Source: an uncultured Bacilli bacterium (lineage in GTDB: Bacteria; Bacillota_I; Bacilli_A; RF39; UBA660). Taken from it: DNA of 24,376 bases. Of this stretch, positions 11,998 through 20,888 are shown piece after piece. Made by a program: the position numbers and the translations under genes. The stretch lies in the NCBI GenBank assembly GCA_947624635.1, contig CANQLF010000003.1, positions 1-24,376 on the forward strand, given 5' to 3'. The notes below the pieces were generated by a model. It saw only the letters and a program-made list of their open reading frames with translations. It searched no databases and had not been told where the DNA came from. Numbering within the stretch: the first letter of the stretch is position 1; each line of letters opens with the position of its first letter.

Positions 11998-14499
11998 ATG
12001 AGTATACTTAAAGGATTATTCGATCATGAATATAAACAACTTAAAAATTTTGAAAGAATCGCAGATGAAATAGATGCATTAGACGAGGAATATCAAAAAT
12101 TAAGTGATAAAGAATTAAAAGCAAAAACAGATGAGTTTAGAAGTAGACTAGAAAACGGAGAAACATTGGAAGATATTTTGGTAGAAGCTTTCGCGACAGC
12201 TCGTGAAGCAGCATTTCGTGTAATTGGCGAAAAACCATATTACGTACAATTACTTGGTGGTCTTGCAATTCATTATGGTAATATTGCTGAGATGAAAACT
12301 GGTGAAGGTAAAACTTTAACATCAGTACTACCTTCATATTTAAATGCGTTAACTGGTAAAGGAGTACACGTTATTACAGTTAATGAATACTTAGCTAGTC
12401 GTGATGCTAATTGGATGGGAAATATCTTTAGATTCCTAGGATTAACAGTTGGAATTAATCTAAGAGAATTAACTCCATCTGAAAAAAGAGAAGTTTATAA
12501 TTGTGATGTAATGTATACAACAAATAATGAACTAGGATTTGACTATCTAAGAGATAACATGGTAGTTAGAAAAGAAGATAGAGTAAATAGAGGATATAAC
12601 TTTGCGATCATAGATGAAGTTGACTCAGTTTTAATAGATGAGGCAAGAACTCCACTTATTATTTCAGGAGGACAAATATCTTCTGCTAATCTTTACACTC
12701 AAGCTGATAACTTTGTAAAAGGATTAAAAGAAAATACAGATTACACATTAGATGAAAAGACAAAAGCAGTGTCACTTACTGAGCAAGGTGCGGATAAAGC
12801 AGAAAAAATGTTTAAGGTTAACAATTTATATGATTTAACTAACACTGCATTAGTTCATCATATCAACCAAGCATTAAAAGCTAATTATGCAATGAAAAAT
12901 GATGTTGATTATGTAGTTCAAGATGGTGAAGTAGTAATAGTAGACCAATTTACTGGACGTTTAATGAAAGGTAGAGCATTCTCTGAAGGACTTCATCAAG
13001 CAATAGAAGCTAAAGAAGGAGTAGAAATTCAAAAAGAAACTAAAACACTAGCTACTATAACATTCCAAAACTTATTTAGAATGTATAAAAAATTAGCAGG
13101 TATGACTGGTACAGCTAAAACAGAAGAAGAAGAATTTAGAAATATATATAATATGTATGTTATCCAAATTCCAACAAATAAAGAAGTTATAAGAGAAGAT
13201 TTGCCAGACTTAGTATATCCAACAATTAATGGTAAATTTAAAGCAATCATAAGAGTAATTGAACAAAAGCATAAAGAAGGTCAACCAATATTAGTTGGTA
13301 CAATCGCAATTGAAACAAACGAACTATTAAGTAGCTTGCTAAAGAAAAAAGGTATTAAACACGAAGTATTAAATGCTAAAAACCATGCAAGAGAAGCAGA
13401 AATAATTGCAAAAGCTGGTGAAAAAGGTGCTGTAACAATCGCAACTAACATGGCAGGACGTGGTACAGATATTAAATTAGGTGAAGGCGTAAAAGAATTA
13501 GGTGGATTATGTGTAATTGGTACTGAGAGACATGAATCAAGACGTATCGATAATCAACTTAGAGGACGTTCAGGACGTCAAGGTGACCCTGGTATGAGTC
13601 AATTCTTCGTATCTATGGAAGATGAATTAATGGTACGCTTTGGTACGGAAAAAATAAAAATGATGATGCAAAACTTTGGATTTGCAGAAGATCAAGCTAT
13701 AAGAAGTAAAATGTTTACTAAATCAATAGAAACTGCACAAAAACGTGTAGAAGGAAATAACTTTGATGTAAGAAAGCAATTACTACAATACGATGATGTA
13801 ATGAATCAACAAAGAGAAATAATATATGCAAAAAGAAATGAAATAATAGATAATGAATCTATACATGAAGAAGTATTAGATATATTAAATAATCATATAT
13901 CAGATTTAGTTAATTCTCATATTATGCCAGAAGGTGAACTAACTGATAATGATTTAAGAGAAATAGTAGAAGCTGCAAATACATATTTAACTACAGATAA
14001 AACTATGTCTATTAAAGAAATTATTAATAAAGAACCAGATGATGTAATAGATATAATATTTGATAAAGTAATGAATGTTTACGAAGAAAAAATCAAAAAA
14101 TTACCAACAGAAATAGCAAATGAATTTGAAAAAGCTATAGTTTTAAGAGTAATTGATACTCACTGGATGGAACACATCAATACTCTTGAACATCTAAAAG
14201 AAGGTATAGGATTACGTGGATATGCACAAACGAATCCATTACAAGCTTATACTATAGAAGGTTTTGATTTGTTTGAAGAAATGATGCAAAAAATAGATAA
14301 AGAATCATCTATATATTTACTTAAAGCAGAAATAAGACAAAACTTCGAAAGAAAAGAAGTAAATGAAGGTAAGAAGATGACTAATGAAGATAAATCAACT
14401 ACAGTTAAACGTACTCCAAAGAAAGTAAAGAAAATCGGCAGGAACGAATTGTGCCCATGCGGTTCGGGCCTTAAGTACAAAAATTGCCACGGGAAGTAA
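11998..14499 (+). CDS. secA: Preprotein translocase ATPase SecA
   Basis: SecA is the motor that pushes unfolded preproteins through SecYEG using ATP. The 833-residue product has Walker A MKTGEGKT (99-106), Walker B IIDEVDSVLIDEART (around 204-218), the preprotein cross-linking domain, motif VI-like QLRGRSGRQGDPG, the helical scaffold and wing regions, and a C-terminal SEC-C zinc motif CPCGSGLKYKNCH. ATG 11998 is chosen because GGAG lies 9 bp upstream; ATGs 11992 and 11995 are closer, and an open frame from 11947 runs back into the hpf terminator. The last 20 codons are about 53% GC with TGC, GGC, TCG and AAC codons, very unlike the rest of the gene. A terminator follows. Confidence 0.98.
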   Translation: MSILKGLFDHEYKQLKNFERIADEIDALDEEYQKLSDKELKAKTDEFRSRLENGETLEDILVEAFATAREAAFRVIGEKPYYVQLLGGLAIHYGNIAEMKTGEGKTLTSVLPSYLNALTGKGVHVITVNEYLASRDANWMGNIFRFLGLTVGINLRELTPSEKREVYNCDVMYTTNNELGFDYLRDNMVVRKEDRVNRGYNFAIIDEVDSVLIDEARTPLIISGGQISSANLYTQADNFVKGLKENTDYTLDEKTKAVSLTEQGADKAEKMFKVNNLYDLTNTALVHHINQALKANYAMKNDVDYVVQDGEVVIVDQFTGRLMKGRAFSEGLHQAIEAKEGVEIQKETKTLATITFQNLFRMYKKLAGMTGTAKTEEEEFRNIYNMYVIQIPTNKEVIREDLPDLVYPTINGKFKAIIRVIEQKHKEGQPILVGTIAIETNELLSSLLKKKGIKHEVLNAKNHAREAEIIAKAGEKGAVTIATNMAGRGTDIKLGEGVKELGGLCVIGTERHESRRIDNQLRGRSGRQGDPGMSQFFVSMEDELMVRFGTEKIKMMMQNFGFAEDQAIRSKMFTKSIETAQKRVEGNNFDVRKQLLQYDDVMNQQREIIYAKRNEIIDNESIHEEVLDILNNHISDLVNSHIMPEGELTDNDLREIVEAANTYLTTDKTMSIKEIINKEPDDVIDIIFDKVMNVYEEKIKKLPTEIANEFEKAIVLRVIDTHWMEHINTLEHLKEGIGLRGYAQTNPLQAYTIEGFDLFEEMMQKIDKESSIYLLKAEIRQNFERKEVNEGKKMTNEDKSTTVKRTPKKVKKIGRNELCPCGSGLKYKNCHGK

Positions 14500-14515
14500 A
14501 AAAATATAATAAAAT

Positions 14516-14554
14516 AAAGGTGTAAACAAGAAATAATATGTTGACACCTTTTAA
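14516..14554 (+). terminator. Terminator of secA
   Basis: AAAGGTGT (14516-14523) pairs with ACACCTTT (14544-14551), and after one A-G mismatch AACA pairs with TGTT, giving a long stem with a 10-nt loop and a T-rich end. Confidence 0.8.
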
Positions 14555-14569
14555 AACTCAATATTTTAT

Positions 14570-14649
14570 ACGAAAATGGCAGTTATCAACGAAAAATAAC
14601 AAAAAATGTCCAAAAAATGACAAAATACGTTGATAACTTGACTTTTCGT
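14570..14649. repeat. Large imperfect inverted repeat in front of the ATPase gene
   Basis: The 22-nt arms at 14570-14591 and 14628-14649 match at 18 positions: ACGAAAA, four mismatched bases, then AGTTATCAACG, mirrored on the right. The 36-nt loop contains a tandem direct repeat CAAAAAATG (14600-14608 and 14611-14619 roughly). The right arm covers the -35 box of the ATPase promoter, so the repeat may be an operator; it could equally be the end of a small mobile unit. Confidence 0.75.
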
Positions 14650-14666
14650 GAATTTAATTGTATTAT
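14638..14666 (+). promoter_or_regulatory. Promoter of the DUF4143 ATPase gene
   Basis: TTGACT (14638-14643), 17-bp spacer, TATTAT (14661-14666). The -35 box lies in the right arm of the inverted repeat. Transcription would start around 14673, so the leader before ATG 14683 is only about ten bases. Confidence 0.55.
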
Positions 14667-14682
14667 TTAATTGGTGATTCAA

Positions 14683-15912
14683 ATGAAATATTATAAAAGA
14701 GAAGAATATTTAAGCAAAGTTAGAGGCTTTTACAATGATACTGAAACAATTAAAGTAATAACAGGGATAAGAAGATGTGGTAAATCTTCACTTTTAGAAA
14801 CAATAATAGAAGAATTAAAAGATAATAATGTAAAAGAAAAAGATATCATATATATTAAATTAGATAAAAGACCATATAAAAATATAAATACTCCAGAAGC
14901 ATTAGAGGAAGTCATCGATTCATTTATTAAAGATGATAATTTTAAATATATATTTTTAGATGAAATTCAAAATGTTAAAAAATGTGAACCTTGATTAGAA
15001 AGTTATAGAGCAGAAGAAAAGTATTCTATGTTGATTACTGGATCAAATTCGTATCTATTAAGTGGAGAATTAGTTACAAAGCTAACCGGGCGTAAAATAG
15101 AAATAGAAATGCTTCCTTTAAATTTTTATGAATATATTGAAATGAAAAAATTCTTGAATATAGAATTAAATGATTTAAGGGACGAATTTGAAACTTATAT
15201 CAGAGATGGTGGATTTCCAGGTGCCTTAAAATATCCTGATGAAAAAGATAGATTAGAATATACTAAAAATGTTATTAGTGATATTTTTGAAAAGGATATT
15301 AAACCTAATGAAAAAATTCAAAATGTTGAAATGTTTGATTCTATTGAAAAATATGTAATAAATAATTTTGGATCAATATTATCTATCGATAATATTGTCA
15401 AATATTATCAAGGATTAAATATAAATATAGATTATAGAACTGTAGAAAGATATATTAAAATATTAGAAAATGCTAAAATAATATATCCTTGTGATGAATT
15501 TGATGTAAAATCAAAGAGAAGTCTTGGAGGTAATAAAAAATATTATTTAGCAGATTTAAGTATTTATTATTCATTAAATACTGACAATAGAATAAGTTAT
15601 GGTCCTGTTTTAGAAAACATTGTTAGGAACTACTTAATAAGTAAAGGATATAGTCTTAGTGTAGGTAAAATAGGAGAATTAGAAATAGATTTTATTGCAC
15701 GAAAAGATAGAGATGATTATTTTTATATTCAAATTTCAAAAAATATAGAAGAAGATAAAACAAAAAACAGGGAATATAGACCATTTTACGAAATAAAAGA
15801 TATGTATCCAAGATATTTGTTTACGCTAGATTTAATAATAAAAGATAATGTAGATGGAATAAGAAATAAAAATATCATAAAATTTATTTCAAACAATGAA
15901 GATTTGAAATAA
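14683..15912 (+). pseudogene. AAA-type ATPase with DUF4143 domain, interrupted by an in-frame TGA
   Basis: The full frame would encode about 409 residues. The N-terminal P-loop ATPase has GIRRCGKSSLLE (Walker A) and YIFLDEIQNVKK (Walker B), followed by TGSNSYLLSGEL, and PLNFYEYIEM near the domain border. The C-terminal DUF4143/PD-(D/E)XK-like part has FENIV-type sequence (VLENIVRNYL, then ELEIDFIARK and YIQIS). Codon 104 at 14992-14994 is TGA; the frame is otherwise open and the sequence on both sides aligns with the family without a gap, so this is a nonsense change and not a frameshift. The nearby family motif 'gWE' reads Cys-Glu here. TGA is a true stop in this organism (prfB is next door). 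A downstream fragment could restart at ATG 15028. The biological role of this large family is not settled. Confidence 0.85.
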
Positions 15913-15931
15913 ATATCTTATACAATTAATT

Positions 15932-15967
15932 AAACATAGTAAATCAAAATAATTTATTATGTTTTTT
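15932..15967 (+). terminator. Terminator after the ATPase pseudogene
   Basis: AAACATAGTAAAT (15932-15944) pairs with ATTTATTATGTTT (15952-15964), 13 pairs including one G-U, with a 7-nt loop and a T run. Confidence 0.8.
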
Positions 15968-15969
15968 AA

Positions 15970-15998
15970 TTTACATCATTTTTTATAAATGATATAAT
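15970..15998 (+). promoter_or_regulatory. Promoter of prfB
   Basis: TTTACA (15970-15975), 17-bp spacer, TATAAT (15993-15998). The AAGGA ribosome-binding site and ATG 16027 follow. Confidence 0.6.
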
Positions 15999-16026
15999 TT
16001 AAATGTCAAAAAGGATAGTGATATTA

Positions 16027-17125
16027 ATGGAAATAAGAGAATGTAAAAATATACTTGGTGATTATAATAATAAAGTAATAGAGTTATGGAGGTCACTTTG
16101 AAGTAGATAAAAAACAAGATGAAATAAAAAAATTAGAAGAAGAAGTGGCTAAAGAAGATTTTTGGTTAGATCAAAAAAGAAGTGAAGAAATAATTAACAA
16201 ATTAAATTCTATAAAAAATAAAGTAAATACAATAAATGAATTAAAGATGAAAATAGAAAGTAATTTAGAATTAGTAAATGAAATAGAAGATAATGATGAA
16301 GAATTGCTCTCATTAATTAGTGATGATATAAAACAAATAGAAAAAGTTTATAATGATTTTGAATTAGAAGTATTATTAAACGGTGAATATGATTCAAATA
16401 ATTGTATATTAGAAATACATTCAGGAGCAGGTGGTACAGAAAGTTGTGATTGGGCAAATATGCTTTATAGAATGTATTTAAGATATGCAGAAAATCATGG
16501 CTATAAAGTTGAAGTTATAGATGAAATAGAAGGAGAAGAAGTAGGAATAAAAAGTGTATATTTACTTATTAAGGGTGAGAATGCTTACGGATATTTAAAA
16601 TGTGAAAAAGGTGTACATAGATTAGTTAGAATATCTCCTTTTGATTCAAATAAAAGAAGACATACTTCTTTTGCATCGGTAGAAGTAACTCCAGAAATTA
16701 ATAATGATACGGAAATAGAGATAAAAGATACTGATTTAAAAATAGATGTATATAGGAGTAGTGGGGCAGGTGGTCAACACGTAAATACTACTGATTCAGC
16801 TGTTAGAATAACTCACTTACCTACTAAAATAGTAGTAACTTGTCAAAATGAAAGAAGTCAAATAAAAAATAGAGAAACGGCACTAAAAGTATTAAAAAGT
16901 AAATTAGCCTTATTAGAACTAGAAAAAAAACAAAATGAATTAAACAGTATAGTAGGAGTAAAACAAGCAAATGAATTTGGTTCTCAAATAAGAAGTTATG
17001 TAATGCATCCATATTCACTTGTAAAAGATCATAGAACAGGTATTGAAACAAGTAATGTAAGTAAAGTTATGGATGGAGATATAGATATATTTATAAATGC
17101 ATATTTAAAAAGGGAGGCTAGTTAG
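16027..17125 (+). CDS. prfB: Peptide chain release factor 2, with programmed +1 frameshift
   Basis: RF2 reads UGA and UAA stop codons and triggers peptide release on the ribosome. Translation starts at ATG 16027 (AAGGA upstream), runs 24 codons to CTT TGA (16096-16101), and continues in the +1 frame from GAA 16100, giving 365 residues, the normal RF2 length. The frameshift signal is complete: a GGAGG Shine-Dalgarno-like sequence (16088-16092) three bases before CTT, then in-frame TGA. When RF2 is scarce the ribosome slips and makes more RF2. The protein has the recognition tripeptide SPF (about 203-205) and the GGQ motif (248-250) in SSGAGGQHVNTTDSAV. prfB normally follows secA; here the ATPase pseudogene separates them. 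Confidence 0.97.
16088..16101 (+). promoter_or_regulatory. RF2 programmed frameshift site
   Basis: GGAGG, a 3-nt gap (TCA), CTT and in-frame TGA followed by A. The spacing equals that of the Escherichia coli prfB site; the base after TGA is A where E. coli has C. Confidence 0.93.
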
Positions 17126-18019
17126 ATGTTTTTATTTAAGAAAAAAGAGGAAGTAAATATAAATATATTAAAAGAAATTTATAGTAAAGGTAAACTTAAA
17201 AGGTATGTAACATTTATAATTGGTGTGTTAATAGTCGCATTAGCATTTAATATTTTTATCTTACCAAATGACATAGTATATGGAATAAGTGGTGTTGGTG
17301 TTATTTTTGAACATATTTTTGGAACAGATCCATCATTTGTAATATTAATTGGTTCTATATTTTTATTGATTTTAAGTTTTATATTTTTAGGATTTGACGA
17401 TACCAAAAATACAATAGTTGGTTCATTAATATATCCAGTATTAATTAAACTTACTTCTCCTATTATTGGAATGATAGACTTAGGTGAAGCTGATCAATTA
17501 ATATTAACACTATTTGGTGCTTTAACAACAGGTTTTGGTCTTGGTTTAATATTCAAATCTGGATTCACAACAGGTGGAACTGATATATTAAATGCAATTG
17601 TATCAAAATATTTTAAAATGTCTATAGGTAATTCAATGTTTCTAACTGATGGTGTAATAATATTTTGTTCAGCATTCGTATTTGGTTGGATAAATGTAAT
17701 GTATTCATTAATTGCGCTATATATAATAAGTATTATGACAGATAAAGTAATATTAGGTATTTCTCAAAGTAAAGCATTCTATATAGTTACATCAGAGCCT
17801 GCATTAGTTAAAGATTTTATTTTAAAAAATATAAGTCATGGTGTTACTGTAATAGATGCAAGAGGGGGATTCAGTAATGATAAAGAAAAAATGTTACTAT
17901 GTGTAGTACCAACAAGTATGTATTTTAAATTAAAAGAAGGTATTAATTATATTGATAAAGATGCTTTCTTTGTAGTAACTGATGCATATGAAACATCAGG
18001 AGGAAGTGTTAATTCGTAG
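17126..18019 (+). CDS. YitT/DUF2179 family membrane protein
   Basis: The 297-residue product has about five or six membrane segments between residues 28 and 205 (for example YVTFIIGVLIVALAFNIFIL), including the conserved TTGFGLGLIFKSGFTTGGTD loop. The C-terminal soluble DUF2179 domain starts at about 215 (AFYIVTSEPALVKDFIL, SHGVTVIDARGGF, FVVTDAYETSGG). This is the layout of the YitT family, whose biochemical function is not firmly known. ATG 17126 follows the prfB stop with no gap and has GGGAGG within the prfB end, so it is cotranscribed with prfB. A terminator follows. Confidence 0.92.
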   Translation: MFLFKKKEEVNINILKEIYSKGKLKRYVTFIIGVLIVALAFNIFILPNDIVYGISGVGVIFEHIFGTDPSFVILIGSIFLLILSFIFLGFDDTKNTIVGSLIYPVLIKLTSPIIGMIDLGEADQLILTLFGALTTGFGLGLIFKSGFTTGGTDILNAIVSKYFKMSIGNSMFLTDGVIIFCSAFVFGWINVMYSLIALYIISIMTDKVILGISQSKAFYIVTSEPALVKDFILKNISHGVTVIDARGGFSNDKEKMLLCVVPTSMYFKLKEGINYIDKDAFFVVTDAYETSGGSVNS

Positions 18020-18022
18020 AAC

Positions 18023-18048
18023 AAGGCATGTATAAAAACATGCTTTTA
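18023..18048 (+). terminator. Terminator after the YitT-family gene
   Basis: AAGGCATGT (18023-18031) pairs with ACATGCTTT (18038-18046), including one G-U pair, with a 6-nt loop and a short T tract. Confidence 0.7.
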
Positions 18049-18087
18049 AAATTACCAAACATTTCATATGTACTTTGTAATAACTCA

Positions 18088-18096
18088 TGATATAAT
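18088..18096 (+). promoter_or_regulatory. Extended -10 promoter of murT-gatD
   Basis: TGATATAAT (18088-18096) is an extended consensus -10 box. A start near 18103 lies after the in-frame ATG at 18068 and before the ribosome-binding site TTGGTGAT, supporting ATG 18122 as the murT start. Confidence 0.5.
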
Positions 18097-18121
18097 ATTA
18101 ATGTTAGTTGGTGATGTATTA

Positions 18122-19447
18122 ATGAAGTTTATAAATATGTTTATAATAATTATAACTAAAATAATTATATTTATATTAAATCTATTAGGTAAAAAAGCAG
18201 GTACTGTTCCCGGGAGAATTGCTATAAAGCTTAATAGAAATATTAGAGATTATCTACGAGTTACAGGAAAAATAATTGTAGTAACTGGAACAAATGGAAA
18301 AACTACAACTACAAGTATGATAGCTGAAATATTAGAAAAATCTAATAAAAAAGTTATCTATAATAAAGGTGGAAATAACATAGGTTGGGGTATAACTACG
18401 ACACTTTTAAAAAATTGTACTGTAACTGGTAAAATAAATTGTGACTATCTAGTACTTGAAACAGATGAACATTGGGTACCAGTAATATATTCTAAAAAGA
18501 ATATGAAAATAGATACATTAATAGTATTAAACTTCTTTAGAGACCAACTAGATAGAGCTGGAGAAATAGAAACAATAGTATTAAAATTAGAAAAATTTAT
18601 TAAAAATAATAATTGTAATTTAATATTAAATGGAAATGATCCAAATGTAGTAAGACTTGGACTAGTTAATAAAAATGGTAAAAATTACTATTACGGAATA
18701 GATAAACTATCAACATCTTACTTGGTATCACACGATAAAATGGAAGGCATAATATGTCCTAATTGTAAAATACCTTTAAAATATGACTATTATCAATATT
18801 CTCATATAGGTCATTTTAAATGTGAAAAATGTGGATATGGAAATATCTCACTTAATACTAAAGTGGATAAAATAGATGGTGATACATTTTATATAGGAAA
18901 AGATAAATATGTTACTAATAATGAAAATTTATACAATATATATAATCTTTTATCAATAGTAACTTTATCTGATATATATAATATAGATAAAAATATTGTA
19001 AAAGATGTGTTTAAAACATATGAAGATAAAAATGGAAGACATCAAACATTTAATATAAATGGTAGAAAATGTATACTTAATCTAGGTAAAAATCCAACAG
19101 GATTTAACGTTGTATTAAAAAGTATAAAATATAAAAATGAAGAAAAAGAACTTTTAATAGTGTTAAACGACAATGTTAATGACGGACATGATGTATCATG
19201 GATATGGGATATAGATTTTACTGATATGGATGGATTTAAAAGAATAATCTGTACAGGTACAAGAGCTTATGATATGGCGATAACTATAAAATGTAGTGGA
19301 TATAAAAAAGAAAATATAGTAGTAGAACACAACAAGGAAAAAGCAATTGATATACTACTTAAAACTAATAATAAAAAATATATTATATCTAATTATTCTC
19401 CACTAATAAGTGTTAAAGAAACGTTAGAAAAACTTGAAAAAAGGTGA
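18122..19447 (+). CDS. murT: Lipid II isoglutaminyl synthase subunit MurT
   Basis: MurT is the Mur-ligase-like ATPase that, with the glutaminase GatD, amidates D-Glu of lipid II to D-isoglutamine, which helps peptidoglycan cross-linking. The 441-residue product has the P-loop VVTGTNGKTTTTSMI (53-67), the Mur-type NFFRDQLDRAGEIE segment, and a four-cysteine zinc ribbon (Cys212, 215, 234, 237: CPNC and CEKC). The C-terminal DUF1727 ligase domain ends in NYSPLISVKETLEKL. ATG 18122 is preferred over the open frame from 18068, which would start before the promoter. gatD starts 4 bp after the stop. The pair is typical of Gram-positive bacteria. Confidence 0.96.
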   Translation: MKFINMFIIIITKIIIFILNLLGKKAGTVPGRIAIKLNRNIRDYLRVTGKIIVVTGTNGKTTTTSMIAEILEKSNKKVIYNKGGNNIGWGITTTLLKNCTVTGKINCDYLVLETDEHWVPVIYSKKNMKIDTLIVLNFFRDQLDRAGEIETIVLKLEKFIKNNNCNLILNGNDPNVVRLGLVNKNGKNYYYGIDKLSTSYLVSHDKMEGIICPNCKIPLKYDYYQYSHIGHFKCEKCGYGNISLNTKVDKIDGDTFYIGKDKYVTNNENLYNIYNLLSIVTLSDIYNIDKNIVKDVFKTYEDKNGRHQTFNINGRKCILNLGKNPTGFNVVLKSIKYKNEEKELLIVLNDNVNDGHDVSWIWDIDFTDMDGFKRIICTGTRAYDMAITIKCSGYKKENIVVEHNKEKAIDILLKTNNKKYIISNYSPLISVKETLEKLEKR

Positions 19448-19451
19448 TTGT

Positions 19452-20201
19452 ATGAATTTAAATATATTATGCCTTTATCCAAATATGATGGATTTATATG
19501 GCGATAATGGAAATATAGAAATAATAAAATATAGAGCTAATAAAAGAGGAATAGATGTAAATATTGATTCTTATACTATAAATGATGAAGAACCAGACTT
19601 TTATAATTACGATTTAGTATTTTTAGGAGGAGGTTCTGACAAAGAACAAAAAGTAGTATCAAAAGATATTATAAAATATAAAAAACAAATAGAAAGATCT
19701 ATAAATCTAGGAGTATTTTATTTACTAATATGTGGAGGATTCCAACTATTCGGTAAATATTATAAAGATTCAGAAGATAATATTATAGAAGGATTAAATA
19801 TATTTGATTTTTATACAGAATCTTCTACTGATAAAAAAGAAAGATGTATTGGAAATATAGTAATAAGTTCTAAAATAGGTAACAAAAATATAGAAATACT
19901 TGGATTTGAAAATCATGGTGGACAAACATTCAATACAGATAAACCATTTGGTAAAGTTTTATATGGTAATGGTAATACATTTAAAAACGAATATGAAGGA
20001 TTAATGACAGAAAATGTAATAGGAACATATTTACACGGACCACTACTATCTAAAAATCCAGAATTATCAGATTATATTATTAAATATTGTTTAGAAAGAA
20101 AATATAAAAAGAATATAAATCTAAGTAAATTAGATGATGAATTTGAGATTATTGCAAAAAAAGAAATGTTAGACAAATTACTAACTAAAAGTAATGTCTA
20201 A
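19452..20201 (+). CDS. gatD: Lipid II isoglutaminyl synthase glutaminase subunit GatD
   Basis: GatD is a class I glutamine amidotransferase that supplies ammonia to MurT. The 250-residue product has the nucleophile Cys94 in LLICGGFQLFGKYY (the same number as in S. aureus GatD), an Arg near 131 and catalytic His195 in GTYLHGPLLSKN. The start ATG 19452 has AAAGGTGAT, and an upstream in-frame start would overlap murT. The 3' end overlaps the converging minus-strand gene by 21 bp, so both genes share their last codons on opposite strands. No terminator was found between them. Confidence 0.96.
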   Translation: MNLNILCLYPNMMDLYGDNGNIEIIKYRANKRGIDVNIDSYTINDEEPDFYNYDLVFLGGGSDKEQKVVSKDIIKYKKQIERSINLGVFYLLICGGFQLFGKYYKDSEDNIIEGLNIFDFYTESSTDKKERCIGNIVISSKIGNKNIEILGFENHGGQTFNTDKPFGKVLYGNGNTFKNEYEGLMTENVIGTYLHGPLLSKNPELSDYIIKYCLERKYKKNINLSKLDDEFEIIAKKEMLDKLLTKSNV

Positions 20202-20843
20202 CATCTTTTTCTTTAATATATCATTATATAAATTTTCAAGTAAATAAATATATTTATCAAATATCATCTGTTTTTCTATTAATTCTTCAATTCTCTTTTC
20301 ATACCAATCAATCTTTTCTTTATTATTTAAATTATTTGGAATAACATCTACTTTATTATCAAACTTCTCACTATTTATAAATATTAATATATTTTTATAT
20401 TGTTCTTTTATTTTCTTATATTCTAAAGTAAGTTTCTTATCTTTTAAATTCTCTCTTAAAAAATTAATTCTTTTTTCCAAATTGCTAATTTTTTTATTAA
20501 GTTCTTTAGTATTAGTCTGTTCTAAAAAGAAATTATATTCTTTAGTTAAAAATAGTAATTTCTTTCTTTCATCTTTCTTATCATAATCATCCTTCTTAGA
20601 ATTTATTTTAATAAGTAATTCTTTATCATTATTAATCTTAGAATCAATTTTATTTTTTAATTTTTTATAATTTAAATATATTATATCTAAATCTTTAGTA
20701 TTTTCTTTCATTTTACTAATATTATTAACAATATTATTTTCAAGTTTAAATAAAGAAGAAATATCCATATGTTCAATATTTCTACTATTTAATTCATCAA
20801 ACCTACTATAATCATAATCATTACAAACAAAAAAGCTATTCAT
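20181..20843 (-). CDS. Coiled-coil protein of unknown function
   Basis: The 220-residue product is very rich in Lys, Glu, Asn and Asp. From about residue 35 to 215 it is nearly all helix with long runs of heptad-like spacing (for example LNKKISNLEKRINFLRENLK), which suggests a coiled coil. There is no signal peptide or membrane segment. No family was recognised. ATG 20843 is chosen because GGTGAT lies 6 bp upstream; that ribosome-binding site sits in the arm of a 32-nt near-perfect palindrome, and a second palindrome lies just beyond it. The stop is inside the end of gatD. It is the only coding candidate in this 660-bp stretch. Confidence 0.7.
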   Translation of the reverse strand: MNSFFVCNDYDYSRFDELNSRNIEHMDISSLFKLENNIVNNISKMKENTKDLDIIYLNYKKLKNKIDSKINNDKELLIKINSKKDDYDKKDERKKLLFLTKEYNFFLEQTNTKELNKKISNLEKRINFLRENLKDKKLTLEYKKIKEQYKNILIFINSEKFDNKVDVIPNNLNNKEKIDWYEKRIEELIEKQMIFDKYIYLLENLYNDILKKKMLDITFS

Positions 20844-20849
20844 ACTTAT

Positions 20850-20881
20850 CACCATCCATTTAATATATTAAATGAATGGTG
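20850..20881. repeat. 32-nt near-perfect palindrome over the ribosome-binding site
   Basis: CACCATCCATTTAA (20850-20863) and TTAAATGAATGGTG (20868-20881) match at 13 of 14 positions around a TATA centre. Read on the minus strand, the 3' arm contains the GGTG of the Shine-Dalgarno of the coiled-coil gene. It could be a repressor operator or an RNA hairpin that hides the ribosome-binding site. Confidence 0.75.
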
Positions 20882-20888
20882 TGTTGAA

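Noticed and set aside
14992..14994. TGA as a tryptophan codon (alternative genetic code)
   Set aside because: prfB for RF2 is present with a working TGA frameshift site, TGG is used for Trp everywhere, and no other conserved gene in the window has an internal TGA.
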